Made by a program: the position numbers and the translations under genes. Positions 25,270-37,316 of a stretch of 64,000 bases of DNA are shown here, piece after piece; position 1 is the stretch's first letter, and the number at the start of each line of letters is the position of its first letter. The DNA comes from Cryptomeria japonica. Lineage: Eukaryota; Streptophyta; Pinopsida; Cupressales; Cupressaceae. A model generated the notes under the pieces. The model ran no database searches, was not told where the DNA came from, and saw only the letters and a list, made by a program, of their open reading frames with translations. The stretch spans positions 476,744,900-476,808,899 of the forward strand of contig NC_081406.1 in assembly GCF_030272615.1 (NCBI RefSeq). Direction: 5' to 3'.

Positions 25270-26390
25270 GATGTTACTATTCTTCAGTGTCCTAATCATA
25301 ACGAATCTGAAACCACCTTACATGAACTTCACGAAGGTATATGTGGCACACATTCAAGTGGTCCTACTCTCGCCAAGAAACTTCTAAGGATGGGCTATTA
25401 TTTTCCGACCATGGAAAAATAATCATATCAATTTGCCATAAAATGTCCAAAATGCCAAATTCATGGAAATCTTAGACATGCACTAGCACAGGAGCTGCAA
25501 ACCATTCACCACATCATGGCCATTCTGTCAATGGGGACTCAACCTATTCGGCAAGATTCATCCTTCCTCATCAAATAGACTTAATTTTATCATCACAACC
25601 ATTGAATATTTTACAAAGTGGGTAGAGGTCGTCCCATTGACTACTATTACCAGCAAGTAAATATCCTCTTTTATCCTGAATTATCACATTTGTCGGTATG
25701 GCATTCCTAGTTCCATTATCATAGATAATGGAATACCTTTCAAGAATCAAGATGTGCAAGAACTATGTGAATGATTCCATATCAAGCATCATTTCTCCAC
25801 ACATATTATCCACAAGGTAATGGCCAAGAAGAGGCCACAAACAAAACCATCGTGAAAATCCTCAAGAAAACAATGAACGAGGTTGGACGTGATTGGCATG
25901 TTCAACTCAACCCAGCATTATGAGCCTACAGAACTAGCATCTACACACCTACAAGAGCTACACCATACTCACTTGTGTATGGATCAGAGGTAATTCTACC
26001 TATTGAGGTAGAAATTCCATCACTCGGGGTATCATTGAAAGGCCTCATTCCAGATGAAGAGTATTGAGTCAACATACTGCAAGAGCTAGAGCTGCTAGAC
26101 GAATGTCGACAATGTGCCTTTGATAATCTCGAGGCATATCAAAAATGAATGTGTTGAAGCTACAATCACAAGTTCATACCAAGGGCATTCAAAATTGGTG
26201 ATCTAGTCCTAAAAGAAATCCCCAAAATCAACAAGATTGAGAAAAGAAGGGGAAATTTGAACCTAACTGGTTAGGACCCTTTGTCATCATATCAGCTTAG
26301 GGATTAGGGGCATATCAGTTATCAACTTCATAAGGGGATGTGCTTGATGATCCAACCAACAACAGCTATCTGAAGAAATTCTACACTTAA
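25270..26390 (+). pseudogene. Element D integrase
   Basis: Integrase inserts the DNA copy. The zinc-binding HHCC domain is clear: LHELHEG, then the pair CPKC at about 25450. The core follows with the IEYFTKWVE segment (about 25605), IIDNGIPF (about 25727) and a degraded remainder with frameshifts (VYGSEV near 25977). The C-terminal piece, with GPF and YLKKFYT, ends at TAA 26388-26390. Stops and shifts make it non-functional. Confidence 0.82.
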
Positions 26391-27643
26391 ATCATCCAAT
26401 GCACGGATCAAGTGAAAAATCAAAAAAAAAATTAAAAAGAAATCAAGAAAATTACAAAAAAAATGAAAAACAAATCAAAAAGTGCAATAAAAACAGGTGG
26501 TGAAAACCTAGCAATAGGTGCTATTTGTGATAGAGAAGCTCCTCTATCTATTACTACCTGTATCATATCTTTGGCTCCATCTAATCTAACCCAATATCCA
26601 TCGCAAAACACTTATACACGCAACATTATCCTAGAAATACTTAGCATAGTCATTGTCCTTGATTATCTAAATAAGTTATCTGAATCATATCCTACCATGG
26701 CTTAGTGATCAGTGTACATATCCATATCAAATAAGTATCGGCAAAAAGGGGAAAAATCTTGACCTCACTGGGGGCATTTCATCTTGTGGTTTTAGAAACC
26801 AGACCAAACATGTAGTAAGACAACAACGATTAGAACAACCAATGGTGAGCATAGCAACATGAGAGTGCAACCATCAAGGATAGACATCAAGGACTTGAAC
26901 TGATTTCAATTGAACAAAAGATCTATTTGCAAGATGTTTTATTTGACAAGAATACACTTCAGATAGCATGCATCCTTACTTATGGTTGTTAATTTTTGCT
27001 TATCATATCTCCTAAGAAACTCAAGTATGTTTCAAAGACTAGAGAATCAAGAAAGGAATGTGATATTTTCTTTGTCTGTTGTTTGGCAGTAAAGCCTTCT
27101 ACTATGCAAATTTTCTTACAACGTGATTAGGCAACATATCACTAAGGACATTTTGGATTTGTAGTGGACTAAGGTTAACTCTTGTTTGTTTTACACAAGC
27201 AACACTTAGGTTGTCTTGGTTCAATTATACCTCAACGCTTGTGTCGTCTGCTTGTGTCATCTCGCAATATCAACATCCATGTAAGTTAAACTCAGGTCAC
27301 TATGGTTCAATTATACCATGATGCTTGTATCAACTTTCAACAAATCAAGGCTCAATGATGAAAAATACAAAAGGGAAGTGCTGGCAATTTGATCAAAACA
27401 GATGGCAACATTAGTAACGAGAGTGCACTTTATGTAGTGGTCATATTAAGCTTTGCATTAGATTGCATTATCATTATCATTTTCATATGATGTTAAGGTT
27501 GCATTAGATTGCATTATCATTTTCATATCATGTTAAGGTTGCATGTAAGTACATTTTCATATCATTGAGCTCCTATCATTTTCATAAATGTCCAAAGTCC
27601 CTGGATATCACATCATATCGACATCAAAGAATCATATCGAAAT
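26391..27643 (+). other. Element D 3' non-coding region, left part
   Basis: No supported gene; the only longer open frame (26463-26705) has no family features. It contains a tandem duplication of about 50 bp (about 27455-27545, units with GCATTAGATTGCATTATCAT). The last about 45 bp already belong to the CATATCGA-type repeat that continues at 39897, on the other side of the E/F block. Confidence 0.6.
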
Positions 27644-29299
27644 TGTAGCGTCGTAAATTGTACGCACTTGCTAGGGTAGTACAATTTCACACCTAGTTTA
27701 GCACCCACCTTGGCACATTTTGCATTTTGCATTACATTTCCCCTTTAGCACTTAATTAATTAAATTAATTAGGTCTAAGGTTCTATTTTATCATCTCCCA
27801 TATCATAAAGTTGGGCCCTTTTCATTAAAGTGTGCCCCTTTCATTTTATTCTCCCAATACATCATTTAATCAAAAACCCTAATTAAGTCCTATTTTGAAC
27901 TTGGGGGCTTGATTTCGGGGGTCAAAACATCTCGAAATCACCTGTAACTTTAGGATTCTCTCTAAAATCATCATATCCGACGGCCCTGAAAATTTGGTGA
28001 AAAGTTGTCGGGACCATGGCGCCCGGAGAGCACATGGTCCGGGACATTTTTCCCAAAATTTTAGGAGCGCGATCCAATCATAAAATAAAGCTTAACCCCA
28101 AGAAATTGGCGGGAGATTCAATCTCTAGGTCGGCCAAAAGTTGAAATTAAGACCTAGGGTTTCATATATAAGAGCTCTCTTTCTTCATTTGAAAGGGGGA
28201 GATTTTTGGTTTCAAGGACCTTCTATGCATCGAAAGAGCAGATCTTTGAAGACTTCAACAACATTCAACATCCATCCATGAAGCATTCATCAATTTCATT
28301 CATTCATTTAGGGCTTTGAAGACATTGAAGAGCAATAGGGGATTACCGACTGAAGATTGGCTTGTACTCCTCCCTTGGGGTTGGGTATGATTTCATGTTG
28401 TTTTCATGTCTTTGCATAGGCCTCATTATATCACTTGTATTCATGCTTTAGATCTCTTTACATCTTGATTTGGAGCATTTACATTATCATTTACAAGCAA
28501 TTAGGGTTTACTTTCTAGGTTGCTCTAGCTTGCTTACTTGCATTTTAGGATCTTGCACACACACTACTTTTACAATACAACTTGGCTATTCATGGAGGTG
28601 GAAATCACCAAAGTGGGGGTTTGACTAAGGCAAAACCCTATATAGCTGCCCACCACACCTTTTCAGATATAAGTGCAGGTTTCAAAATTCAGACGACGCC
28701 TCAAGTTGCAAATCCAGAAGAAGCAGACCGAGACAGAACTTCACACCAAGTTTCAGAGCAAAAGACCAGGACAAGGGCGTGGGGCACCCTGGTCCTGCCA
28801 AGACAGGGCCGTTGGGCGCCCTGGTCCCTGGGACAGGGGCGCTGGGCGCCCTGGTCCTTCTGTCAAACAGCAAGTTTCAGCATTTTTGACAGCTTTCCAG
28901 GGTGCAAAACAGCAGTTTCTAGAGCAGTTTCAGGGGCAGAATCAGGATAGTGGCGCCCGCGCCCCCGTCCCAAACATTTTCATTCATATTTTAACACCGA
29001 GTATGCATTTACATTCTTATCTTTTCCTTGTGTTTACAGCTTTCCATTGTTTAAGTTCAATTCTGCAATCTTGTTATTAGTTCATACTTTCACTTTGGGG
29101 TTAGGGATTGAACTTGCATCATTTTATCTTTCAATTGCAACAAAGGAATAGAAATCCTAATAGGTAGCCCATGGCTCTCTCTTCCACAAAAAGAAGTAGC
29201 CAATTATGTGATACCTCTAGGCTCTTTCGTATTCCACAAATGTGTGATTGAAAGTGAGATTAGGGCATGTTTGCTTAGTGTCACTTTTTCCCCCACACA
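27644..29299 (+). repeat. LTR1 of E
   Basis: Starts TGTAGCGTCG and ends CACACA before the PBS, 1656 bp. TATATAAG at 28165 is the probable TATA box. GC-rich repeats with GGGCGCC lie at about 28765-28860. Open frames over this GC-rich part (e.g. 28582-28950) are by-products of its composition. Confidence 0.88.
28165..28172 (+). promoter_or_regulatory. TATA box of E LTR1
   Basis: TATATAAG, identical at 35214-35221 in LTR2. Confidence 0.6.
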
Positions 29300-29302
29300 T
29301 TT

Positions 29303-29318
29303 TGGTGAACCCGACGTG
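29303..29318 (+). other. Candidate primer-binding site of E
   Basis: TGGTGAACCCGACGTG starts four bases after the LTR. It begins TGG as expected for pairing with a tRNA CCA end. I could not assign the tRNA. Confidence 0.6.
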
Positions 29319-29823
29319 AATTCCAATCTTCTCTAATTCTGATTTATGTTTTCAAATTTGAGTGTTTATGCTATTTCAAATTCAAATTTGTATTTACAAG
29401 TTTTAATTTCTTACAAGATTCAAAAATTTAGAGGAAATTTTTGCTAAAACCCTAATTTTGTTGAACTTGTGGATAGCTTAATTGGGATCAATAATTTCAA
29501 ATCTGACTTAGGAACTCATTTGAATCATAAATTTCATTTTCTAAATCTACATTCTAAGTGCTTGCATTGGTTAAAATTGAACATTTCCTTCTATTTTGCA
29601 TGTGTTATCATTTGAAAGAGGAAAATTGTTGTCATGATGCATTCATTTCATAGATGTGATAATGGGTTAGCTTCCCTTGTTTCAATTTTTCCTTCTCCTA
29701 AAGAACCTCCCCCCCATCTATAACAACATTTTAGTGCCTAAAAGAGTTGCTTCCAATCCCTTTTAGACTCTCCCATGCTCTAAGGATGAAGACTTTAAGA
29801 GTGATCTTGACAATTCTCCTAAA
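29319..29823 (+). other. E 5' leader
   Basis: AT-rich untranslated leader between PBS and gag; no coding seen. Confidence 0.5.
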
Positions 29824-32800
29824 ATGTGCCCTTCCTATTTAGCTATCCTAGAGGAAGAGAATGATATCATAAACACCTTTCTTAATGTTACTTCACCTTC
29901 CCTACATGATGCCTCTCTAAGAGAAAAGGTATTCATGGACATTGACTTATTTTCTCCTAAAGTTGGTCCTTCCAATGGGGGCATGTTAGTGCAACAAGAG
30001 GTTATGAACACTTCTTTCAAAGATCTCCTTCCTAAGCATGAATCTTTGGACAAATATGTTCATGTTCCTCCTAAAAAACACTCCCTTCATGAGGATCCTT
30101 TTGTGCAAGAAGATGACATGATCCCTACATTCCCTAGTGATGGCATTTCCTTTTCCAACAAAATTCCAACTAGAGATGATGAATTAATGATAAATGCTTA
30201 CCCTTCTCCTAAAGTTTGTCTTACCCATAAGCATCCCTTAGAGAAAGAAGATGAAATAATAAGCAATTTCCTTAATTCTCTCTCCCCTAAAGATCATATT
30301 GAACATATTTTGAAGAAAGAGGATGAGTTTAACACATCTATTGATGCTCTCCCTCCTAAGGATGAGGAATTAATAAGCAATGTTATCTCCTCTCCCGAAA
30401 TTGACAATACTTCAAACATTCCTTTCAACAACCTCACTATTTGGGATGAACCATTAGAAGAAGGTGTAGATTATTCTCTTCCCCATGAGAGCACCCTAGC
30501 CAAAGGGGATGAAATCAAGATTGAAAACTCCCTTGATAGTTTCTCACCTTCCTTGAATCTCAATTATTCTCCCTCTAAAAATAAAGCATCTCCCTCTCCT
30601 CAACTTGGTTCTACTCATAAGGATACCCTAGTTCAAAGCAAGATGGTTAACATCTCTTTCAAATATTTCCCTCTCAAAAGTGAGACTTTAGAGAGTAATG
30701 TTGATCCTTCTCCCAGAGAGTTTATTCCCCATGTAGACCCTTTGATGATAGAGGATGATATGACCTTTCCTAGTATTACTCTGCCTACTAGAACATTAAT
30801 GCCTACCCCTTGTCTCTCTCCTAAAATTGATTTAATCCATGATGAGATTTTAGTGCAAGAGAAGACTATCTATAATTCTTCCAACACTTTTGTTCATTCC
30901 TCTAAACCATCCTCAATCAATTTGATACATGTAAATGAAACACCTAACAAACCTCTCTTCACTATCCAAGGTGCTTGTCCTTCTCAAAATTTTCAACCTT
31001 TAAATAAGCCTATCTTAGTGGTCCAAGGTGGTTATGCTAATGATTCTTTTTATACTCCTAGGAAACCTATTATTACTGTGCAAGGAGGTTATTCTAATAA
31101 GAGCCCTTATGAGTATGCTAAGCAACTGACTAGAGAGAGTTATAACGCGGTTGCTCATACCTATAATACAAGAAACAATAGGCAACCTAATCCTCCTCCA
31201 GTTATCCCAACTTCACTTCCTCCTTCCCAACCTATTCTTCCTCAAGCTCCTCGTATTTCACAAATGCTTAGTAAGGAATATGATCTCATAGAACAACTTA
31301 AAGCTACCCCTGCTAAGATATCCCTTTGAGATTTGATCCAAACTTCTTCCGCTCATCATGGAATGTTACAAGATGCCTTGAAAGATTTGAATGTTCCTCC
31401 ACCTAATACATCTAGTAATATAGTGTCTTTGGTTAACTCTGTGATGAAACCTAAAGCTCAAATTGTGTTTACTCAAGATGAATTGCCTACTAGTGAAATT
31501 CAACATCAATATGATCCCTTGATGATTGTGGTTATCATAAATGACACTACTGTAAGACGAACACTGGTAGATAATGGTTCTGGCCTTAATGTGTGTAGCA
31601 TTAATCTATTGCATAAGATGAATGTGGATACATCCCTTATTGAGCCTAACTCTCGTCCCATTCGAGGCTTTGATAATGTGGCTAAGTCTTCATTAGGTAT
31701 TATCACCTTACCCATCATAGTGGGACCTGTTACTTTACCTACTCCTATCCATGTTATGTCGGGAAATCTAACATACAACTTGTTATTAGGGAGACCTTGG
31801 ATTCACAATATGGAAGTTGTGCCCTCTACATTGCATAGACAAGTTAAATTTATTTATAATAATAAGACATATACCTTGATAGGAGATACTAATTTTCAAG
31901 CTTGTTTGCAAACATCTACTTCCGAAGGGAGTTCTTCTAAGCCTCCCTCTTCTAGTGATGACTCGTTAAACAAGATACCTATGGATGAATCATCACCCTC
32001 TGATAATCAAAATTCTTTGGATGAGTTTGAAGTTCCTGAAGAAGACTCTTCTCAACTTGAATCTACACATGAAAAGGCTTTTGATCCTGAGAAGGTTCTC
32101 GCAGAAGACGATTGGGGATCTCTTGATTTTAATCCCACCTTCGTAGGTGAGTATAGGGTTCCTCCTAGAGAACTTAAAGTTAAAAAGGAAGAAACTAGAG
32201 ATCAATCAGTCTTACTTGAACCTATGAGCAATAATCTTGTGGCCGCTTCTCAAACTTCTTCTCCTCACACCTCTAATTCTGAAGAATTTGATTCTTTGTC
32301 TTATGAAAAACCACCTTCTCTTTCTGAAATGGCTAATCGTTATGGTCGTGGTTTTCACATTTTGGCTAAGAGTGGCTATAGTGGAAATGGTTGTGGCACA
32401 AATGAACAAGGAATTAAAGTTCCTTTAGAACATAACATGCATGAATATTCATTTGGACTTGGATATAATCTTTCTGAGCCCACCAAAGCATCTAAAAGAC
32501 CATCTCTCAATGTGAATGCTATATTTAGTAGTGATGATGATCTCACTTCAACTAAATCATCTTCTACTTCTATCAACTCTCATTCCCCTCATAAGGAAAT
32601 CTTGGCGATGAACAAATCTCTTTATGACTCCCCTCAAATTTCTAAATCCACTTATGAATCTTTATCTCCTATTCATCATAAAGTCCTTTCCTCCAGGGAT
32701 AAGGCTCTACTAAATTACACTCATCTTTCTTCTAAGATTTCTCGTAACTTTCCTTCTTCAATTTTTATCATTTTATACATGTTTTTGATCTCACTTATAG

Positions 32801-32859
32801 TTGAGCATTCAGCATGTTATCTTCAAATACCTCATTCAATCTATCATGTCTTTAAATAA
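29824..32859 (+). pseudogene. E gag-like/protease polyprotein with G-patch, one TGA stop
   Basis: About 1011 codons in one frame, interrupted only by TGA at 31327-31329 in the motif KISL-stop-DLI; element D has ILELL here, and TGG to TGA is the simplest origin. The first 350 residues are acidic, low-complexity repeats of 40-50 residues (recurring LPPK, KEDE, SPK). They are followed by three QG(A/G) repeats (IQGACPSQ, VQGGYAND, VQGGYSNK, about 30960-31110). The retropepsin domain spans about 31500-31890: VDNGSGLNVC with the catalytic Asp intact (31570-31572) and LLLGRPWIHNME. A G-patch-like motif (YGRGFHILAKSGYSGNG to FGLGY) lies at about 32338-32470. Ends TAA 32857-32859. No zinc knuckle is seen. 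Confidence 0.82.
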
Positions 32860-34692
32860 AATTAATGGTTATTATGTTGCTCATCATTATGTGACATTGG
32901 TAGCTCATTTACTGGGGGCTCATTGTCATTCATGATGGTACAATTTCAAGTGCAATCATATTTTTGAAGCAACATAATAGCCTAATTTTTCTATGTTATC
33001 TCTTGTTCCTATGGGGTAATAGTGTGGAAATATTGATCATCTTTTCTTTAGAATCCTCTTTTCCTAGATATGGGAGAAGATGTGTATTCCCTTTCTTATC
33101 CTGCCCACTTCTTGTGAGGAGCATTTTACATACACTAATGTCTTGCTTGCATGAACTCATGTGAGTATGTAGTACATTTTGCTTATGTCTAAATCTCTCC
33201 CTAGAAGATTGTGTAAGTCCTTCTCATTGTCCTTATCCTTGGGAGGCAATGATCTTTCCTTATTCTTTTTCTAAGGATCCACTTTGTCCAATTTCGTGGA
33301 TGGTGTGAACTTTATTACTTGATGTTATTCCTTGTATGCATTTCTTGATTGTTCAAGGATTCTCTCTTACAAGAGGTGTAAGTCCTTGACTACAACCTCT
33401 TTTGCACTTGGTAAAATACATTAATAATGAATTCACTCTCCCAATTGGGTTACAAAGAGCATCATCCTTCATTAAGAATCACTTTCACCTCGCAAAAGAA
33501 GGAAGTATTGCATTCTTATTCTCTTCTTTGTCTTATTCTAGAAGATGTTATATTTGTCTAAGACAATTCCTCTCGGGGATAGGTATCTTTTGTACAAAGA
33601 TCTCTTCCCCTCTAAGGATCTCCTTTACACATACTACAAGATATCCCTTTTCAACTATCTTATCCTTGCTTGAAGAGTGCAAAACTCTCTTGCTTGGATC
33701 TATGACATTGTTGCATTTTTGGGGTATCTTCTTTTGTGATGAAGGTAGGTATCCTTGTTTTACTTTGCTTATGACATAAACATTACACTTTTTGAGCAAT
33801 GGGTCATTCTCGGAACCAGAGCACAGACTCTTAGAGCGAGATGTCTCCATTTTTCTTTTATGCAAGGTGATTATTCTCAGAACCAGAGCACAGACTCTTA
33901 GAGCGAGATGTCATGCTTTTGTACTATACATATACAGGTTGTAGCATACTCGGGCATAGACTCCTATGAGGTGCTTCTAACCTCCCTTACACACACATGC
34001 ACGAGGTTGAGTGGAACTAGCGGCATAAGGCTAGACTTTCTCACTCTCCTCCCTTACATGGATCACCTAGACAGACTCTAGGGGCTAGTTTTCCATGTCC
34101 TTTCTCCCATGGATCACCTAGACAAGATCTAGGGGTGAGAAGTCCATGTTTTCTCTCTCACTATTCTTCTCATGGATCACCAATGTGTGTATTCATGCTT
34201 TTTTCCTTTCTTTTCTTCTCTTTGCATTTTGTTTCCATTTACATCCTTCATCTTGTGTTAGAGAACTCTCAAATCCTCACACTCTTTGTTGTGTTGGAAT
34301 TGAGATTTAGTCCTCTTTCTTACCAAATGATTCTCCATTAGTTTTTTATCTCATATCAAATCTTCTTGTGAGCATTTGTCATCAATATTCTTTAACAATT
34401 CAAAGTGGTAAACATGATACCCTGTTTCAACTCACTAAAATTAGCAAGCCGAAACAGGGGGGGCATATAGCTACCCTCGAATTTTCATCACCTTCCTTAG
34501 TAAGAATTAGGTGATTTTGTGATCTAACATGTGTTTTGTAGGGTGCGGTTCCTAACTGTGTACTGCAGATACCGCTGGGGGCTTCGTTCGACAGACTTAT
34601 GGATATATCATTTTTCAAATAATGTTTACTTTTTTGTACTTTAGCTTGCATATGCACGTAGTGTTCATATGACCACTAAAGTGGGGGCTAAA
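32860..34692 (+). other. E 3' non-coding region with short direct repeats and PPT
   Basis: No pol genes. Direct repeats: a 36-bp unit containing ACCAGAGCACAGACTCTTAG at about 33818 and again at about 33880, and a unit containing CATGGATCACCTAGACA at about 34056 and 34109. The last 18 bp (CTAAAGTGGGGGCTAAA) are the PPT next to LTR2. Confidence 0.65.
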
Positions 34693-36336
34693 TGTAGCGT
34701 CGTAAATTGTACGCACTTGCTAGGGTGGTACAATTTCACACCTAGTTTAGCACCCGCCTTGGCGCATTTTGCATTTTGCATTACATTTCCCCTTTAGCAC
34801 TTAATTAATTAAATTAATTAGGTCTAAGGTTCTATTTTATCATCTCCCATATCATAAAGTTGGGCCCTTTTCATTAAAGTGTGCCCCTTTCATTTTATTC
34901 TCCCAATACATCATTTAATCAAAAACCCTAATTAGGTCCTATTTTGAACTTGGGGGCTTGATTTCGGGGGTCAAAACATCTCGAAATCACCTGTAACTTC
35001 GGGATTCTCTCTAAAATCATCATATTCGACGGCCCTAAAAATTTGGTGAAAAGTTGTCGAGACCATGGCGCCCGGAGTGCACATGGTCCCGGACATTTTT
35101 CTCGAAATTTTAGGAGCGTGATCCAATCATAAAATAAAGCTTAACCCCAAGAAATTGGTGGGAGATTCAATCTCTAGGTCGGCCAAAAGTTGAAATTAAG
35201 ACCTAGGGTTTCATATATAAGAGCTCTCTTTCTTCATTTGAAAGGGGGAGATTTTTGGTTTCAAGGACCTTCTATGCAGCGAAAGAGCGGATCTTTGAAG
35301 ACTTCAACAACATTCAACATCCATCCATCAATCATTCATCAATTTCATTCATTCATTTAGGGCTTTGAAGACATTGAAGAGCAATAGGGGATTACCGACT
35401 GAAGATTGGCTTGTACTCCTCCCTTGGGGTTGGGTATGATTTCATGTTGTTTTCATGTCTTTGCATAGGCCTCATTATATCACTTGTATTCATGCTTTAG
35501 ATCTCTTTACATCTTGATTTGGAGCATTTACATTATCATTTACAAGCAATTAGGGTTTACTTTCTAGGTTCCTCTAGCTTGCTTACTTGCATTTTAGGAT
35601 CTTGCACACACATAAGGTCTGCACACACACTACTTTTACAATACAACTTGGCTATTCGTGGAGGTGGAAATCACCAAAGTGGGTTGACTAAGGCAAAACC
35701 CTATATAGCCGCCCACCACACCTTTTCAAATATAAGTGCAGGTTTCGGAATTCGGACGACGCCGCAAGTTGCAGATCCGGAAGAAGCAGACCGAGACAGA
35801 ACTTCACACCAAGTTTCAGAGCAAAAGACTAGGACAGGGGCGTGGGGCGCCCTGGTCCTGCCAGGACAGGGGCGCTAGGCACCCTGGTCCCTGGGACAGG
35901 GGCGCTGGGCGCCTTGGTCCTTCTATCAGACAGCAAGTTTCAGCATTTTTGACAGCTTTCCAGGTTGCAAAACAGCAGTTTCCAGAGCAGTTTCAGGGGC
36001 AGAATCAGGACAGTGGCGCCCGCGCCCCCGTCCCGAACATTTTCATTCATATTTTAACACCGGGTACACATTTACATTCTTATCTTGTCCTTGTGTTTAC
36101 AGCTTTCCATTGTTTAAGTTCAATTCTGCAATCTTGTTATTAGTTCATACTTGCACTTTGGGGTTAGGGATTGAACTTGCATCATTTTATCTTTCAATTG
36201 CAACAAAGGAATAGAACTCCTAATAGGTAGCCCGTGGCTCTCTCTTCCACAAAAAGAAGTAGCCAATTGTGTGATACCTCTAGGCTCTTTCGTATTCCAC
36301 AAATGTGTGATTGAAAGTGAGATTAGGGCATGTTTT
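34693..36336 (+). repeat. LTR2 of E, 3' end truncated
   Basis: Starts TGTAGCGTCG like LTR1 and follows it to GGGCATGTTT. Then, about 28 bp short of the LTR end, it jumps to a copy of the E 3' internal sequence. Confidence 0.88.
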
Positions 36337-36558
36337 CTACCCTTGAATTTTCATCACCTTCCTTAGTAAGCATTAGGTGATTTTGTGATCTAACGTGTGT
36401 TTTGTAGGGTGCGGTTCCTAACTGTGTATTGCAGATACCGCTGGGGGCTTCGTTCGACAGACTTATGGATATATCCTTTTTCAAATAATATTTACTTTTC
36501 TATACTTTAGCTTACATATGCACGTAGTGTTCATATGATCGCTAAAGTGGGGGCTAAA
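36337..36558 (+). repeat. Duplicated 3' internal end of E (second PPT)
   Basis: Copy of 34472-34692, from CTACCCT(T/C)GAATTTTC to GGGGGCTAAA, with a few changes. It again leads into an LTR start. Confidence 0.88.
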
Positions 36559-36968
36559 TGTAGCGTCGTAAATTGTACGCACTTGCTAGGGTGGTACAAT
36601 TTCACACCTAGTTTAGTACCCACCTTGGCGCATTTTGCATTTTGCATTACATTTCCCCTTTAGCACTTAATTAATTAAATTAATTAGGTCTAAGGTTCTA
36701 TTTTATCATCTCCCATATCATAAAGTTGGGCCCTTTTCAATAAAGTGTGCCCATTTCATTTTATTCTCCCAATACATCATTTAATCAAAAACCCTAATTA
36801 GGTCCTATTTTGAACTTGGGGGCTTGATTTCGGGGGTCAAAACATCTCGAAATCACCTGTAACTTCGGGATTCTCTCTAAAATAATCATATCCGACGGCC
36901 CTGAAAATTTGGTGAAAAGTTGTCAGGACCATGGCGCCCAGCGTGCACATGGTCCCGAACATTTTTCC
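36559..36968 (+). repeat. LTR3 of E, 5' 410 bp only
   Basis: Matches LTR1 and LTR2 from TGTAGCGTCG to the GACCATGGCGCCC region, then ends at the junction with minus-strand element F. Confidence 0.85.
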
Positions 36969-37316
36969 AATTAGGGTTGAAAGACTGATTTTCCCGACCT
37001 TGGGCCGACCAGGAAATAATATTTTCCAATTTGCAAACTTAAAGACCCGATGCCCACAAGAGACCGGGCCCAAAATAGGGCCAGGGACCAGGGCGCTGGG
37101 CGCCATGGTCCTAGGGGACCAGGGCACTGGGCGCCATGGTCCCACCTCCCGGGACAGCAGGGTGCAAGGAGGAATCAGGCTAGGGTGCTGAAAAATGCAG
37201 TTTTTGATGTCATGAACAAGTTTCGGGGTCTCCATTCAGGTTTCGTGTTGCATCACCATCGTGAAGACCCAAATGCAGTCGAAAATGCAAGTGTCACAAT
37301 TTTAGGACGCTACATT
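36969..37316 (-). repeat. F 3' LTR, first about 350 bp
   Basis: On the minus strand starts TGTAGCGTCCTAAAATTG. Two GC-rich units with GGGCGCCATGGTCC (plus strand, about 37088-37142) resemble those in the E LTRs. The outer end is lost at the E junction. Confidence 0.75.

Larger units (their letters stand above)
27644..36336 (+). mobile_element. E: Gypsy element with gag-protease but no RT
   Basis: LTR1 (27644-29299) and LTR2 (34693-36336) are about 96% alike over their first 80 bp and enclose 5.4 kb. A candidate PBS follows LTR1. A gag-protease frame with one stop is the only gene; no RT, RNase H or integrase is seen, so E depends on a helper. It is inserted in the CATATCGA repeat of D. The left 5 bp are GAAAT; the right end is rearranged, so the TSD cannot be confirmed. 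Confidence 0.88.

Noticed and set aside
35519-36143. Two overlapping open frames (Gly/Pro/Arg-rich) in E LTR2 and their copies at 28582-29080
   Set aside because: They lie in an LTR, come from GC-rich repeats, and change reading frame and length between the two LTRs.
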